From contig JACPSZ010000019.1 of the NCBI GenBank assembly GCA_024860875.1, positions 1 through 55,816 on the forward strand: a stretch of DNA of 55,816 nucleotides, written 5' to 3'. Each line of letters begins with the position of its first letter. The stretch's first letter is position 1. The position numbers were made by a program, and so were the translations under genes. This DNA is from Nitrososphaerota archaeon. GTDB taxonomy: Archaea; Thermoproteota; Nitrososphaeria; Nitrososphaerales; UBA57. Below, piece by piece: positions 42,762 to 52,175 of the stretch. The notes below the pieces were generated by a model. The model saw nothing but the letters and a program-made list of their open reading frames with translations, searched no databases and was not told where the DNA came from.

Positions 42762-43040
42762 TTAAGCTGCTATTTCCAATTTCCTGAGTCTTATGCCGTA
42801 TCTCATTATTTCATAGCCGCATTCCTTGCACTTCAGTTTCAGAGTCTGCTTCTTGGTAGTCTTTGCAGTTCTGACCAGTTCAGGGAACTTCTGCCCGCCG
42901 TATCCCCTGCGATCTTCCTCGTGCCTTCTTGTGCCTAATGCTGAAGCGCGCTCCTTGCCCTTCTTGTAAAGTGAGACGGTATGTATTGCATGTCTCTTGT
43001 CCTTCGGGCAGTACGTTCGAATCTCCTTTGGAACCTTCAT
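42762..43040 (-). CDS. rpl44e: Large ribosomal subunit protein L44e
   Basis: A 92-residue ribosomal protein: KVPKEIRTYCPKDKRHAIHT, GRR-type basic region RRHEEDRRGYGGQKFP, and CKECGYEIMRYGIRLRKLE with the second zinc-ribbon pair. It is the first coding gene of a leftward unit (L44e, HAD, S27e, trxB, glycosylase). Its leader, up to ~200 nt or longer, shows paired elements described separately. Confidence 0.95.
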   Translation of the reverse strand: MKVPKEIRTYCPKDKRHAIHTVSLYKKGKERASALGTRRHEEDRRGYGGQKFPELVRTAKTTKKQTLKLKCKECGYEIMRYGIRLRKLEIAA

Positions 43041-43112
43041 TGCTGAAACCTTTTACTAATCCGCAGAATTTTACCGTATATGAATGTTGTTAGCTCAGGT
43101 TCTGTGAAGTTG

Positions 43113-43151
43113 TCGGTTGATGACGAAGAAATTTCACGCTCTGTCAACCGA
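43113..43151 (-). promoter_or_regulatory. Hairpin in the L44e leader
   Basis: TCGGTTGA (43113-43120) and TCAACCGA (43144-43151) form a perfect 8-bp stem around a 23-base loop containing the palindrome GAAATTTC. Further upstream in the leader GTAGC and GCTAC with TTG and CAA can form a second, longer hairpin at about 43175-43235. A TATA box on the minus strand (TATAAAGCG near 43258-43266) would put both in the mRNA leader. An autoregulatory r-protein leader is possible but unproven. Confidence 0.4.
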
Positions 43152-43349
43152 AGACTGCAAAGTTCAGGCCGTAGCATAATTGTTATACTCTAAAGTTTTG
43201 TAAAAGGTTTGTTATGACCTACTGAACAATAAGCTACTATGCTGCTCTACTATTGTCGCTTTATATGGCAACCTCCATCATCAATTTGCATGCAGGGGCG
43301 GGCAGATAGTCTCCAGCTGTTTTGAGACGATGGCAACTCTTCGAGAGAT

Positions 43350-43400
43350 CCGGATACCCGCTTCTTATACCCCTACTCCCCCCAGGCCCCAGTCAAAACA
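43350..43400 (-). promoter_or_regulatory. Promoter-like block resembling the inverted-repeat promoter
   Basis: The minus strand carries GGGGTATAAGAAGCGGG (TATA at 43369-43362) with GGGGCCTGGGGGG just upstream and TAGGGGGCCCTA ~25 bp further on. The same order, a GGGCCC palindrome, a G run, TATAAAAAGCGG, occurs in both arms of the 13.4/14.5-kb inverted repeat. It would start a transcript near 43340, about 300 nt before L44e. The 491-bp gap 43041-43531 otherwise holds the L44e leader and the short 5' region of the beta-propeller gene. Confidence 0.5.
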
Positions 43401-43531
43401 TAGGGGGCCCTACGCTCATAGTACCCTGTTTGTAGAAACTGTATGAACAAGCGGTACAAAGGAAGCTATCGCAGAGTTACCAGAAACTGTTTTGGAAACG
43501 GTAATTAGTAGGCCATAGATATTCGCAAGGT

Positions 43532-44704
43532 ATGGTCAGCAAAACTATTCTTGCAGTAGCAATAGTGGTTGTGATTGCTATAGGCGCGGGCGTCTTCCTG
43601 ATGCAGCAACCAGCACCCGAACAATCTATGGCACCCAAGCCTGCAGATCAGCCCCCGCAGAAAGAAGTTAAGCCTCCAGAACCTCCAAAACCAATAATCC
43701 CTCAAGAAGGCCTGTCAGCTTCACTCGTAATAGCACTGAACCCAAGAGGAGACATCAACATTACGGCAGCCAATAAAGCATTGAGTAGCGAAGGCATAGC
43801 AGCCGACAAGGAGGGAAGACTGTTCCTCGCTGATAGAGTGACGATGGGAGAGGTGTACATGGTAGATCCGAAGGATCCGAAACTGGTTACAGTTGCAAAG
43901 ATTCCAAGGATGGAAGCTACTACAAGAGATGGAAGGAAGAACCTGGTCATCCCCAATGTATTAGGAATGACATTCGACAAGCAGGGCAATTTGTACATAG
44001 CAGCTTCTGGACTGCCGGGTCAGGATCCGGCAAAGCCCTTGGGCTTCATACTCAGAGTGGATGCGAACAAACTGAACCCATCTAATCCAGGCGACGCTAC
44101 AGTATGGGCGACTGGAGTGCCTGGAGCAAACGGAATAGCGTTTGATAAGAACGGTAATCTTTACGCTTCCACATTCGCCGCTGGAATAATCTATATGGTG
44201 CCTCCTACTGGTGGAGAAGCTAAGGTCTTTCTACAGAGGCCCGGCACGCCGAATGGCATAGCCTTCGACGTGAACAACATAATGTACGTTGTAAGCACAA
44301 GAAATGCAAGCATCTGGAGGATAGAGCTCAATGCAGATGGTACTCTTAAGAATGTGGCAGAATATGTCAGAGATCCAAAACTGGTAGGTGGAGATGGCCT
44401 GCAGGTAGATTCTGCAGGAAATATATGGGTAGTTGCAAACGCCAGAAATGCTTTGGTTGCAGTGACTCCCGACAAGAAGGTCATAGATGTAGCAAAGAAT
44501 GATAACAAAGGCCCTCTGGAGGCTCCAGCAAGCCTTGTCATAGTGGGCAAAATAGTATACATAGCTAATGCAGATTTCGAAGCTGCTCCTGCTGCGTTCG
44601 GTGGAGATGCTAACGAACCTGGAAACAGGCCAAGATTACCGGGTGCAGGGCCGGGCGTTGCGAAGGTAGAGATAGGGATCGAAGGCGCTCCGGTTCCGCC
44701 ATAG
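43532..44704 (+). CDS. Membrane-anchored beta-propeller (NHL/SMP-30-like) protein
   Basis: A 390-residue protein with an N-terminal anchor (residues 4-22), a Pro/Lys linker (about 27-55), then repeated propeller blades, each with a Phe/Val-Asp-x-x-Gly-Asn-x-Tyr pattern, as in GMTFDKQGNLYIAASG, GIAFDKNGNLYASTF and LQVDSAGNIWVVANA. Such domains bind ligands or hydrolyse lactones outside the cell. The substrate is not readable. It is monocistronic, closed by a hairpin terminator. Confidence 0.75.
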   Translation: MVSKTILAVAIVVVIAIGAGVFLMQQPAPEQSMAPKPADQPPQKEVKPPEPPKPIIPQEGLSASLVIALNPRGDINITAANKALSSEGIAADKEGRLFLADRVTMGEVYMVDPKDPKLVTVAKIPRMEATTRDGRKNLVIPNVLGMTFDKQGNLYIAASGLPGQDPAKPLGFILRVDANKLNPSNPGDATVWATGVPGANGIAFDKNGNLYASTFAAGIIYMVPPTGGEAKVFLQRPGTPNGIAFDVNNIMYVVSTRNASIWRIELNADGTLKNVAEYVRDPKLVGGDGLQVDSAGNIWVVANARNALVAVTPDKKVIDVAKNDNKGPLEAPASLVIVGKIVYIANADFEAAPAAFGGDANEPGNRPRLPGAGPGVAKVEIGIEGAPVPP

Positions 44705-44711
44705 CACGATT

Positions 44712-44738
44712 GACGCTCCTAGTGAGCGTCTTTTTTTT
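44712..44738 (+). terminator. Hairpin plus T-tract terminator
   Basis: GACGCTC (44712-44718) and GAGCGTC (44724-44730) form a perfect 7-bp stem with a 5-base loop, followed by eight T residues. It looks like a bacterial intrinsic terminator, less common in archaea, right after the beta-propeller gene. Confidence 0.75.
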
Positions 44739-44777
44739 GCAACAAGCTTTTGTACATTGCATTTTAGAGTAGGTTAG

Positions 44778-45743
44778 ATGCCGGGAAGGATAGTCTGCAT
44801 TTCGCACAGCAAGGATGTTGATGGTTTATCATCAGCGGCACTGGTGAAGATGGCTACAAACGCTATCGTCCATCTTACAGATTACGGAGAAATTCTTAGC
44901 ATTCTACCCAAGGTCAAGCAAGGTAGCGACGTTTACATCTGCGATCTTGGGATGAACGAAGCTATTGCAAAGGGATTTGTAAAAGAGGTCAGAAGGTTAT
45001 CATCAAAGGGGAAGGTCGTTTACATAGACCATCATCCTCTTTCTGATTCATTAAGAAAAGAAATTAGCAATGCGGGCGCAAAGGTGGTAAATTCCCCTCG
45101 AGAATGTGCTGGTGTCCATACTTACTGGCACCTAAAGAAAAAGCTTCCCAGAAGAGCGACTCTGCTGGCATGCTATGCTGCCGTGACCGACTATATGGAC
45201 CATGGCCCGATTGCCAGAGAGCTGATAGGAGGTTTTGACAGGCAGTTTGTACTGATGGAATCGACTATGCTAGCTTACGCCATATCTTACAGCGGAGGCA
45301 ACCAGGACTTTCTTATGAAGATAGTTGACTCTCTGGCAGAGCTAAAGGCCCCTCATCAAATAGAAGGCGTTGTAGAGTTTGCGCAAAGGCAGGCTGAAAA
45401 CGTCAGCAGGATGCTTCAGTTAATAGGCAAGGTGGGGAAGAATTACAAAACCTTCGCATATACAGAATCAAAAGAATACTCTCTCGGTCTGGTTGCAAAC
45501 CTGCTAATAGGAGAGTTTCAGGTTCCTGTCGGTGTGGCTCTGCGCAAGGAGCCCAACAATTTCAGCGAAGTTTCGATGCGAGGACATTATAATGATAAAC
45601 ATCATCTTGGAGAGATTGCTAGAAGAGTTGCCAAGAAACTAGGGGGCGCTGGAGGAGGGCACGCAAAGGCTAGCGGGATAAGGATCCCGACTCCAAAAAT
45701 ACCGGAGTTCTTGGAACTACTAAAACAGGAATTTACTCCCTGA
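44778..45743 (+). CDS. DHH-family phosphoesterase
   Basis: A 321-residue DHH/DHHA1 protein: HSKDVDGLSSAALV (motif I), VYICDLGMNEA, YIDHHPLS (DHH motif) and the C-terminal GGAGGGHAKASGIRIP. Members degrade short oligonucleotides or cyclic dinucleotides. It overlaps the convergent metallopeptidase gene by 11 nt at its end. Confidence 0.88.
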   Translation: MPGRIVCISHSKDVDGLSSAALVKMATNAIVHLTDYGEILSILPKVKQGSDVYICDLGMNEAIAKGFVKEVRRLSSKGKVVYIDHHPLSDSLRKEISNAGAKVVNSPRECAGVHTYWHLKKKLPRRATLLACYAAVTDYMDHGPIARELIGGFDRQFVLMESTMLAYAISYSGGNQDFLMKIVDSLAELKAPHQIEGVVEFAQRQAENVSRMLQLIGKVGKNYKTFAYTESKEYSLGLVANLLIGEFQVPVGVALRKEPNNFSEVSMRGHYNDKHHLGEIARRVAKKLGGAGGGHAKASGIRIPTPKIPEFLELLKQEFTP

Positions 45744-46113
45744 AAGACTCGTGATAAGCCTGATGCAGACTCTCTATTCTGTGCTTAGATATGGCTGGGC
45801 CGTGCGAAACAAAACCTCCGCTGAAACCTTTTGGGACATGCAATAGTTCATGTATGACAACCTTCTCCTTTTCATGATCTGGAAGGTTATCGTATCTTTC
45901 GCTTATCACTTCTATAACATAAATTGGGTCAATCTCCAAGGCATCGTTCCATATTCTCGACAATCCGTGTATCCTTGCTCGGGTATGTTCTGATCTGGAA
46001 CCCATCGACCTATAGAACAACAGTCTATCTTTCTTTACATGCATTAAGTTCAGCCTATCTACTATCGAGTATGCGAGGTCTCTGACATCGGACGCTTTGC
46101 TGTATTGTATCAA
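45733..46113 (-). CDS. Putative metallopeptidase (phage-type)
   Basis: A 126-residue protein with KVVIHELLHVPKGFSGGFVSH (HExxH plus a later His) matching the family of small putative metallopeptidases found in phages and archaea. The first half (ARIHGLSRIWNDALEIDPIYVIEVISER) is the expected fold. The zinc site is the main evidence. Role unknown. Confidence 0.75.
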   Translation of the reverse strand: MIQYSKASDVRDLAYSIVDRLNLMHVKKDRLLFYRSMGSRSEHTRARIHGLSRIWNDALEIDPIYVIEVISERYDNLPDHEKEKVVIHELLHVPKGFSGGFVSHGPAISKHRIESLHQAYHESFRE

Positions 46114-46191
46114 TACACTCGGCCACGCAATTGCGATGCGAATAATATTTTATGTTAATTTTATTTGATCTACGTGGAGCAGTAATTACAT

Positions 46192-47196
46192 CTATGCCCT
46201 TAGCACTTTCAGCATGTCCGATAATCTAATTTGCAATCCATAGCGTTTTTCGTTGAACCTCATGTGGAAGAACATGGACATTAGTCCAAAGAACTGCGTC
46301 TTCATGTCAAACTTGCCATCAATCTTTGTCTTGATGAACTTGTAGACCGTTTCGTATATTTTAAAATGCTGCAAGACCTGAGCCCTGTAAGCGTTCATGT
46401 TTTCTATGTAGTCTTTGAAGAAGGATGCGCACTGCAGGCTCGGTATAATGCCTTCGCCCAGCAATGGATAGACAGTGCCTATGCTCTCTCCAACGCCGAT
46501 AACGTTTCCCTCGAAAAAGGGTTCGCACATTGCTGGAGGGGTTATCCTGATGGGCCTGCCAGTCTTGCTGATCACTTGCCCGTCGTGTTCCTTGAGGAAT
46601 CTGTAGAGGAATTCGTTGTGCCTTTTGTTATAGTCCCCTGCACCTACATGCGCATATCCATTCCCAAGAGGGAAATACCAGAAATATCCAGACAGATCGT
46701 CAAACGGTTTTATGTAAAAATCGTCGAAAGGAGGATCTTTGTACTTTACCTTGTACTGAACACAGGGTATCAATTTATCACCATGAATTCTTGGGAGTAA
46801 TGGCCTGCTGAGCCCTGTCGCGTCGACGACCATATCAAAGTCGTTCTTAAAATTTGATCTGTTAACCCAAGAGCCGAAATGTGTTTCTGGCTTGTCTGCA
46901 CTGTCCTGAATGAACTTTAACTTATCAAAACATACCAGGCCCTTCAACGGGATGTCAAAGGTTTCCTTCCCTATATCGACGAGCATCCTTTCTCCGTTGT
47001 GCATGATATAATCGTCGAAATTTAATCCGCAATCCTTAGCGAACTTGGCTATTCCATCCTTTGATGTGCCCCAAGCGCATACCGCGTCGAACTTGGAGGC
47101 CGGAAGCTTGTCAAAGGCAACTACCTTGTGCTGATCTCTAAGCTGATAGGCAAGGTACGAACCTGCTACTCCAAGACCTACGATGGCTATTCGCAA
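46192..47196 (-). CDS. FAD-dependent geranylgeranyl reductase-family protein
   Basis: A 334-residue flavoprotein: IAIVGLGVAGSYLAYQLRD (FAD-binding N-terminus), VVDATGLSRPLLP, YFWYFPLGNGYAHVGAGDY and GVGESIGTVYPLLGEGIIPSL. The family reduces geranylgeranyl chains of archaeal lipids. The GG reductase assignment is by family motifs; the substrate here could be another isoprenoid. Confidence 0.8.
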   Translation of the reverse strand: MRIAIVGLGVAGSYLAYQLRDQHKVVAFDKLPASKFDAVCAWGTSKDGIAKFAKDCGLNFDDYIMHNGERMLVDIGKETFDIPLKGLVCFDKLKFIQDSADKPETHFGSWVNRSNFKNDFDMVVDATGLSRPLLPRIHGDKLIPCVQYKVKYKDPPFDDFYIKPFDDLSGYFWYFPLGNGYAHVGAGDYNKRHNEFLYRFLKEHDGQVISKTGRPIRITPPAMCEPFFEGNVIGVGESIGTVYPLLGEGIIPSLQCASFFKDYIENMNAYRAQVLQHFKIYETVYKFIKTKIDGKFDMKTQFFGLMSMFFHMRFNEKRYGLQIRLSDMLKVLRA

Positions 47197-47349
47197 GACT
47201 ATCTGCTCATGCTTTCTTTTTGGAGTGTTTTAACCCTTTTCTGGAGCCAGCCCTGCGTGCAAAAGATGACGGGGATCGCAGAATGAAGCAAGCTGTTAAT
47301 GTTGTTAATGATGAAGTGATGTTAATTGCTAAGATCGTATTTAACGCGA

Positions 47350-48774
47350 CTATTTTCTTTTTAAACTCTTCAGAGTAGGCTCTATCTGATTCTTCAACAA
47401 GTCCATGGCCCTCTTCGGTGCATTGCCTACATGCTTCTGGACACTCATCAATTCATCAATCCTCTTCGCTGTTAGATACTTTGAAACCTCTTTATCTTTC
47501 TTTATTATCTCTGCTAAAGTGTTCTTCTTTCCTGTCTGTATTGCCTTCCACGCTTCGGCTGAAATTGATCTAAACTTTTCGTGCATCTTCTGCCTGTCTG
47601 CTCCCTTCTTTGCAATTTCCATCATCATTGGCTCTATCGATGCGAATGAAGCGTAATTTTGTAGATTGGCTTTGATCTTTGCGTAGGAGATTTCCATCCC
47701 TTGAACTATCCTTCTGTACTGTTTCAAGCATTCATCTATTGCTAGAAATGCTTCTGGTATTATGATTCTCCTGTTAGCAGAATCGTCTAATGTTCTTTCG
47801 AATATTGAAGATGATGCGTTTGAAAATGCCACGTTAGGCAGTGTCGAAACATATCTTGCTAAAGAGCAGGCTCTCTCTGCAGAGACGGGGTTTCTCTTGA
47901 ATGGCATTGCACTGGAACCTACTTGCTTTGTGCCAAACGGTTCGGAGAGTTCTCCGAATGGAGGAGATTGCAAGATTCTAACGTCTAAGCAGAACTTGTG
48001 GACGCTCTGGGCTATACTTGCGAGCAAGGAGAGTATTGCAAGATCGATTTTTCGAGGATATGTTTGTCCGGAAATTGGGTGAGCTTCTATTCCCAGCTTT
48101 TTCATGACTATATCTTCCAAATTCTCTGCTTTGCCTTTAAGGAGTGCAGTGTATGATGCTGCTGTGCCTACTGCTCCCTTCATTCCTTTTCCCTTTACAA
48201 TATTTTCATTCATGAAATCGAGCGTTTTTAGATCTAATAGCAAGTCTTGAGCATAAGCAGCGAACCTGTATCCTAATGTTGTTGGCTCTGCAGGCTGTAA
48301 ATGTGTCCAGCCCATGCACGGTACTGAACTGTTCTGCTTGATCTTTTTTGCGAGCTCTGCAAGAACTTTAATTATATTGGCTCTGATAATTGCTAAAGTG
48401 GATTTAATTCTGATGATATCAGCGTTGTCCTCAATGTCTGCTGAAGTTGCTCCGAGGTGAAGCTTTCCTCCTCCTACCTTTGCCTGCTCTGCAAACGTTT
48501 TCAATTCAGCCATTAGATCATGGCCGATTTCTTTCTCTATTTCGTGGGCTCTCTTTAGATCAATATAGGATTCTGAGGAATATTTTTTGATGTTTTGTAA
48601 CTCCTCTGTTGTCAATAGTCCGTATTGCTGCTGTGCCTCTGCTAAAGCTAGCCAGATTTTTCTCCAGATTGCCCTGTAGTTCTTTTCTGAGAATAATTGG
48701 CGCATTTCTTTGCTGCCGTAGCGCCAAGAAAATGGTGAAAGGAATGTTTCATGGTTGAAAGATTCTTCTGGCAT
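47350..48774 (-). CDS. purB: Adenylosuccinate lyase
   Basis: A 474-residue fumarase/aspartase-superfamily enzyme of purine synthesis. It begins with FLSPFSWRYGSKEMRQLFSE, has HLGATSADIEDNADIIRI, TVGTAASY-type GAVGTAASYTALLKG, and the signature QVGSSAMPFKRNPVSAER. No purine neighbours lie next to it. A TATA-like TTTATTTTAC upstream on the minus strand marks a separate promoter. Confidence 0.95.
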   Translation of the reverse strand: MPEESFNHETFLSPFSWRYGSKEMRQLFSEKNYRAIWRKIWLALAEAQQQYGLLTTEELQNIKKYSSESYIDLKRAHEIEKEIGHDLMAELKTFAEQAKVGGGKLHLGATSADIEDNADIIRIKSTLAIIRANIIKVLAELAKKIKQNSSVPCMGWTHLQPAEPTTLGYRFAAYAQDLLLDLKTLDFMNENIVKGKGMKGAVGTAASYTALLKGKAENLEDIVMKKLGIEAHPISGQTYPRKIDLAILSLLASIAQSVHKFCLDVRILQSPPFGELSEPFGTKQVGSSAMPFKRNPVSAERACSLARYVSTLPNVAFSNASSSIFERTLDDSANRRIIIPEAFLAIDECLKQYRRIVQGMEISYAKIKANLQNYASFASIEPMMMEIAKKGADRQKMHEKFRSISAEAWKAIQTGKKNTLAEIIKKDKEVSKYLTAKRIDELMSVQKHVGNAPKRAMDLLKNQIEPTLKSLKRK

Positions 48775-49019
48775 CTCATCTATAGCCCTCGAATTGTTGT
48801 AAAATAAACATTCAACTCTAGGTATAAACGCCAGCTTAGGAAGCGGGGATTAATGCAATAGACCAAAAGCAGAGATGGATGAGCTTGCTAAAACAAGCAC
48901 TTACCACCCAAAATGTTACACCCAAAGAGAACACCCGATAATGATACGGTGTACTTGTATATTCCTAAAACCTTATTAGAACTGTAGAGTCGCTTCGAGC
49001 CCACATAGCCAGTGAAGTC

Positions 49020-51116
49020 ATGGTGGGCGTAACTAAACTCTCCAAGGTCTCATTAATTGTTCCAAGAAGCGATATTCCTGCAGCGCTGAGGCGACTTTCC
49101 GAATTTGGCATGTTTCACCCAGTTCAGCCTCAGTCCGAATCCTATGACCCCAAACTAGATGAATTGGCATCAAAAGCGTTCAAAGTCTACATTGCATTAG
49201 GAGAAATTATCCGTGATACAAAGCTGCAGCTAGAACCGGGCGTAATAGAAATCCTCATGAAAGGCTATAACGTTTCAAAAGAAAAGTTCACAGCAACAGA
49301 CTGGGAAGATTTAGTCAATAAAGTAGAAGTAGAAGCCGAGCCTCTCATAGATGAAATCAACAGAGCCTTGGGAGAAGCTGCAGATGCGGAGAAGAGACTG
49401 CAATCGGAAAGCGCCATGAAAGAAGCCCTAAAGTTAGTTTCAGGATTTTCCATTGATTTCAGACAGTTCACCTCTTTAAAGAGGTTCCATGTTGTCTTCG
49501 CAGTTGCAGCATCAAAAGATCTGTTAGAAATAAAGAACAGTCTGCCCGATTCTATAATCATAGACTCTCCTTTAACAGAGACTGAGAGCGCTGTCGTAAT
49601 AGCATCCCCGAGGGCCATAGGAGCTACGGTAGAAAAGGTTCTCCGGAGTTTTGAAGTCGAGCCATTCTCAATACCTGCAGATTTGCCTCAGAACCCTGCA
49701 GAAGCCTACAAAGCCATAGAGGCAAGAGCTTTAGAACTTCAGAACAAAGCAGAATCTTCAAAGCAAAAGCTTGCAGAGGCTGTAACAAAAAATCAAGATA
49801 GAATCCTTGCCTTGCACGAGGTTTCCAAGTCTGCATACGAAGTCCTCAACCAGATGAAAAAATCTGGAGATTTGAAGAGAATGGCCATAATTCAGGGCTA
49901 CATTCCTTATGTTGATGAACACAGATTCAATGAGACTTTCGGGAGATGGATTACCCTAGCAGAGGGGGTGCATGAACAACATGGAAATCATGGAGAACAA
50001 CATGCGCAGGAAATTCCGACATTAATGACTAACCCAAGTTTCACGGGCTCCTTTGAAGCCATAACTCTTAACCAAGGCTTTCCCCGCTACGGCGAATTCG
50101 ACCCAACTATAATAATTGGCATTGTCTTCCCCATATTCTTCGGCATAATGTTCGGCGATTTGGGCCACGGGATGGTAATGTTGCTTTTCGGCCTGCTGCT
50201 GTTCCAGAGAGGGACTCCCGGATTAAAAAAATGGGGTATGATATTCGCTGTTGCAGGTGCAAGCTCCTCTATAATGGGTGTGTTGGTAGGAGAAGCCTTC
50301 GGACTTGAAATAAGACCATATCTCCCAGCTTTGGGCCAATTCACAGTTCTGGAGCTGGTAGAAAGGTTCCACGAAGGAGAAGCGCTGGCTACCCCGATCA
50401 TCAATACGGTGACCCTGAAATTCATGCTGAAGGTCACATTGATGCTCGGCATGCTACACCTAATCAGCGGAATCATCGTCGGCCTGTGGAATGAGGTCAA
50501 ACAGAAGGAGAATAACGAGATAATAATCGAGAGGATTCCGACCCTTACAATGTATATCGGCCTTATCATGGTAATGTTCGCCGTTGTGGGTGCAAGGTTC
50601 GATGTCTTCGGATCCTTTTCAGATTATAATCATGCAACCCCCATATTCTTCTTCTTCAATGGTCCTCCAGTAGCCATAACTGCCAACATAGGCGCAGCAA
50701 TTCTTGTATGCTCGATAGTATACTACATTACTGCAAAGCCCCTGTTTATCAAAATGGGCAAAATTCCGAAGGAGCCGATTGGCATGGTGCTTATGGTGGG
50801 CGTAATTGAGGGAATTATCGGTAAAGTTCCCCAACTACTTTCGAATACCATAAGCTACGTCAGGCTTGCAATCCTGCTGGGAGTCCATGCTGCTCTCATG
50901 ATCGTTGTAAACAAGCTCTGGCAAGCAGGCCTCTGGATAGTTCCAGCAATAGTGATCTTGAATATCTTGATTATCGTATTTGAAGGACTGATCGTCTACA
51001 TCCAAGACTTGAGGTTGCATCTCTACGAATGGTTCACGAAGTTCTATGGTGGAACTGGAGCTCCATTTAGGCAGCTCAAACCAGTAACTCTAAGATCCGA
51101 AATAGAGTGGAAGTAA
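49020..51116 (+). CDS. atpI: A-type ATP synthase subunit I
   Basis: A 698-residue subunit of the A-ATPase stator/membrane domain. The N-terminal ~340 residues are cytoplasmic and helical; the C-terminal ~350 hold about seven to eight helices with the conserved FGIMFGDLGHGMVMLLFGL and NTISYVRLAILLGVHAALM (channel arginine) segments. It runs convergently with subunit C, whose stop lies at the adjacent base (51117). Subunits A, B, D, E and K are not in the window. Confidence 0.95.
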   Translation: MVGVTKLSKVSLIVPRSDIPAALRRLSEFGMFHPVQPQSESYDPKLDELASKAFKVYIALGEIIRDTKLQLEPGVIEILMKGYNVSKEKFTATDWEDLVNKVEVEAEPLIDEINRALGEAADAEKRLQSESAMKEALKLVSGFSIDFRQFTSLKRFHVVFAVAASKDLLEIKNSLPDSIIIDSPLTETESAVVIASPRAIGATVEKVLRSFEVEPFSIPADLPQNPAEAYKAIEARALELQNKAESSKQKLAEAVTKNQDRILALHEVSKSAYEVLNQMKKSGDLKRMAIIQGYIPYVDEHRFNETFGRWITLAEGVHEQHGNHGEQHAQEIPTLMTNPSFTGSFEAITLNQGFPRYGEFDPTIIIGIVFPIFFGIMFGDLGHGMVMLLFGLLLFQRGTPGLKKWGMIFAVAGASSSIMGVLVGEAFGLEIRPYLPALGQFTVLELVERFHEGEALATPIINTVTLKFMLKVTLMLGMLHLISGIIVGLWNEVKQKENNEIIIERIPTLTMYIGLIMVMFAVVGARFDVFGSFSDYNHATPIFFFFNGPPVAITANIGAAILVCSIVYYITAKPLFIKMGKIPKEPIGMVLMVGVIEGIIGKVPQLLSNTISYVRLAILLGVHAALMIVVNKLWQAGLWIVPAIVILNILIIVFEGLIVYIQDLRLHLYEWFTKFYGGTGAPFRQLKPVTLRSEIEWK

Positions 51117-52172
51117 CTACCTCGCGTAGACGAGTTTCTGCATTATCGCCTTGGGGCCTAATGAGTGCTCTACTCCAAAGGCTATGGCAGATATGTTTCT
51201 TGCTTCCAATTCTTTTAGCCTTACGAGGCCCAGCACCACGCTTTCTGTAAAAGCGTCCCACAAGAACGGACGAGTCGCCCTCTGGTAGCCGAAACGCCTA
51301 AAAGCCTCTTCAAGGCCAGATATCATGGTAGCATCATTTTCGCTGGCTTGAGGAACTAGGTTCCTGTATCTCGTTCCTGTCAGATACCTGATAGCATCAG
51401 CAACCGTTGCTGCGGCTATCATGCGCTCCAGAATATTCTTTGGGGCATCAAATGTTGGCTCAACAATCAAAGAGCGCACCTGCGCCTGCGAAACCTCCCA
51501 AGACTTTGCCCTCAGAACTGCAAGGACATTGTAGGAATCTACATCTACGGCGATGAGAGGCCTTAACCTTCCGAAGCCCTTCCTTGGAGCAGTTTCAAGT
51601 ATGCCGTCATACAGAGCCCTGTCAAGATAAACATCAAAGACATCCAACTTTTGTGTACTTCTATATGCCTTAATGGCGTTGTCAATAACTTTGTAAAATT
51701 CCGTCCCTCTGAACGTGGTGACAACTTCGTCCAAGCTGGCAACCGCAACTGCCCTTGCAATCAGATCTCTCCTTCTTATCAGCTCTTCAGCATGCATGTC
51801 AAGATACCTTTGGATTTCTTCGTAAGACCTTCCAATCGCCTTGCCCTTCAAAACAGTCTTCAAATCGCCTACAATATACTTCATGTAGTAAGCGTAGAGG
51901 ACACTCGCGTCAGGATAGACCTTCATCAAATTGTAGTGAAGGCTCGACACATGCTCCCTTACCGCAAGCTCTATCTTGTATCCAGAATACGGCTGCTGAA
52001 CCTTTGAAACTGGGTCAGAATAGGGTGTAGCCTTCAGCTTCGTGATCAAATCAGATAGGTCTCTGGACTCTGCAAAAGATTGAAGCATTGACTGAGACAA
52101 CAGAGTACCCTTCAGAGCGTATGATTTCGTTACAGGGTACGTAATGTTTGAGCCGCTGCTGACTACCTTCAA
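51117..52172 (-). CDS. atpC: A-type ATP synthase subunit C
   Basis: A 351-residue V-type C/d subunit linking the central stalk to the membrane rotor: LSQSMLQSFAESRDLSDLI, YYMKYIVGDLKTVLKGKAIG, LRPLIAVDVDSYNVLAVLRAK and FGVEHSLGPKAIMQKL. It ends at the base next to the atpI stop, so the two genes are tail to tail. It follows the H-like subunit by four bases. Confidence 0.9.
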   Translation of the reverse strand: MKVVSSGSNITYPVTKSYALKGTLLSQSMLQSFAESRDLSDLITKLKATPYSDPVSKVQQPYSGYKIELAVREHVSSLHYNLMKVYPDASVLYAYYMKYIVGDLKTVLKGKAIGRSYEEIQRYLDMHAEELIRRRDLIARAVAVASLDEVVTTFRGTEFYKVIDNAIKAYRSTQKLDVFDVYLDRALYDGILETAPRKGFGRLRPLIAVDVDSYNVLAVLRAKSWEVSQAQVRSLIVEPTFDAPKNILERMIAAATVADAIRYLTGTRYRNLVPQASENDATMISGLEEAFRRFGYQRATRPFLWDAFTESVVLGLVRLKELEARNISAIAFGVEHSLGPKAIMQKLVYAR

Positions 52173-52175
52173 AGG

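Noticed and set aside
43113-43151. Possible C/D box RNA on the plus strand (TGATGA near 43118)
   Set aside because: No matching CTGA D box at the right distance; the pairing with TCAACCGA explains the sequence better as a hairpin.
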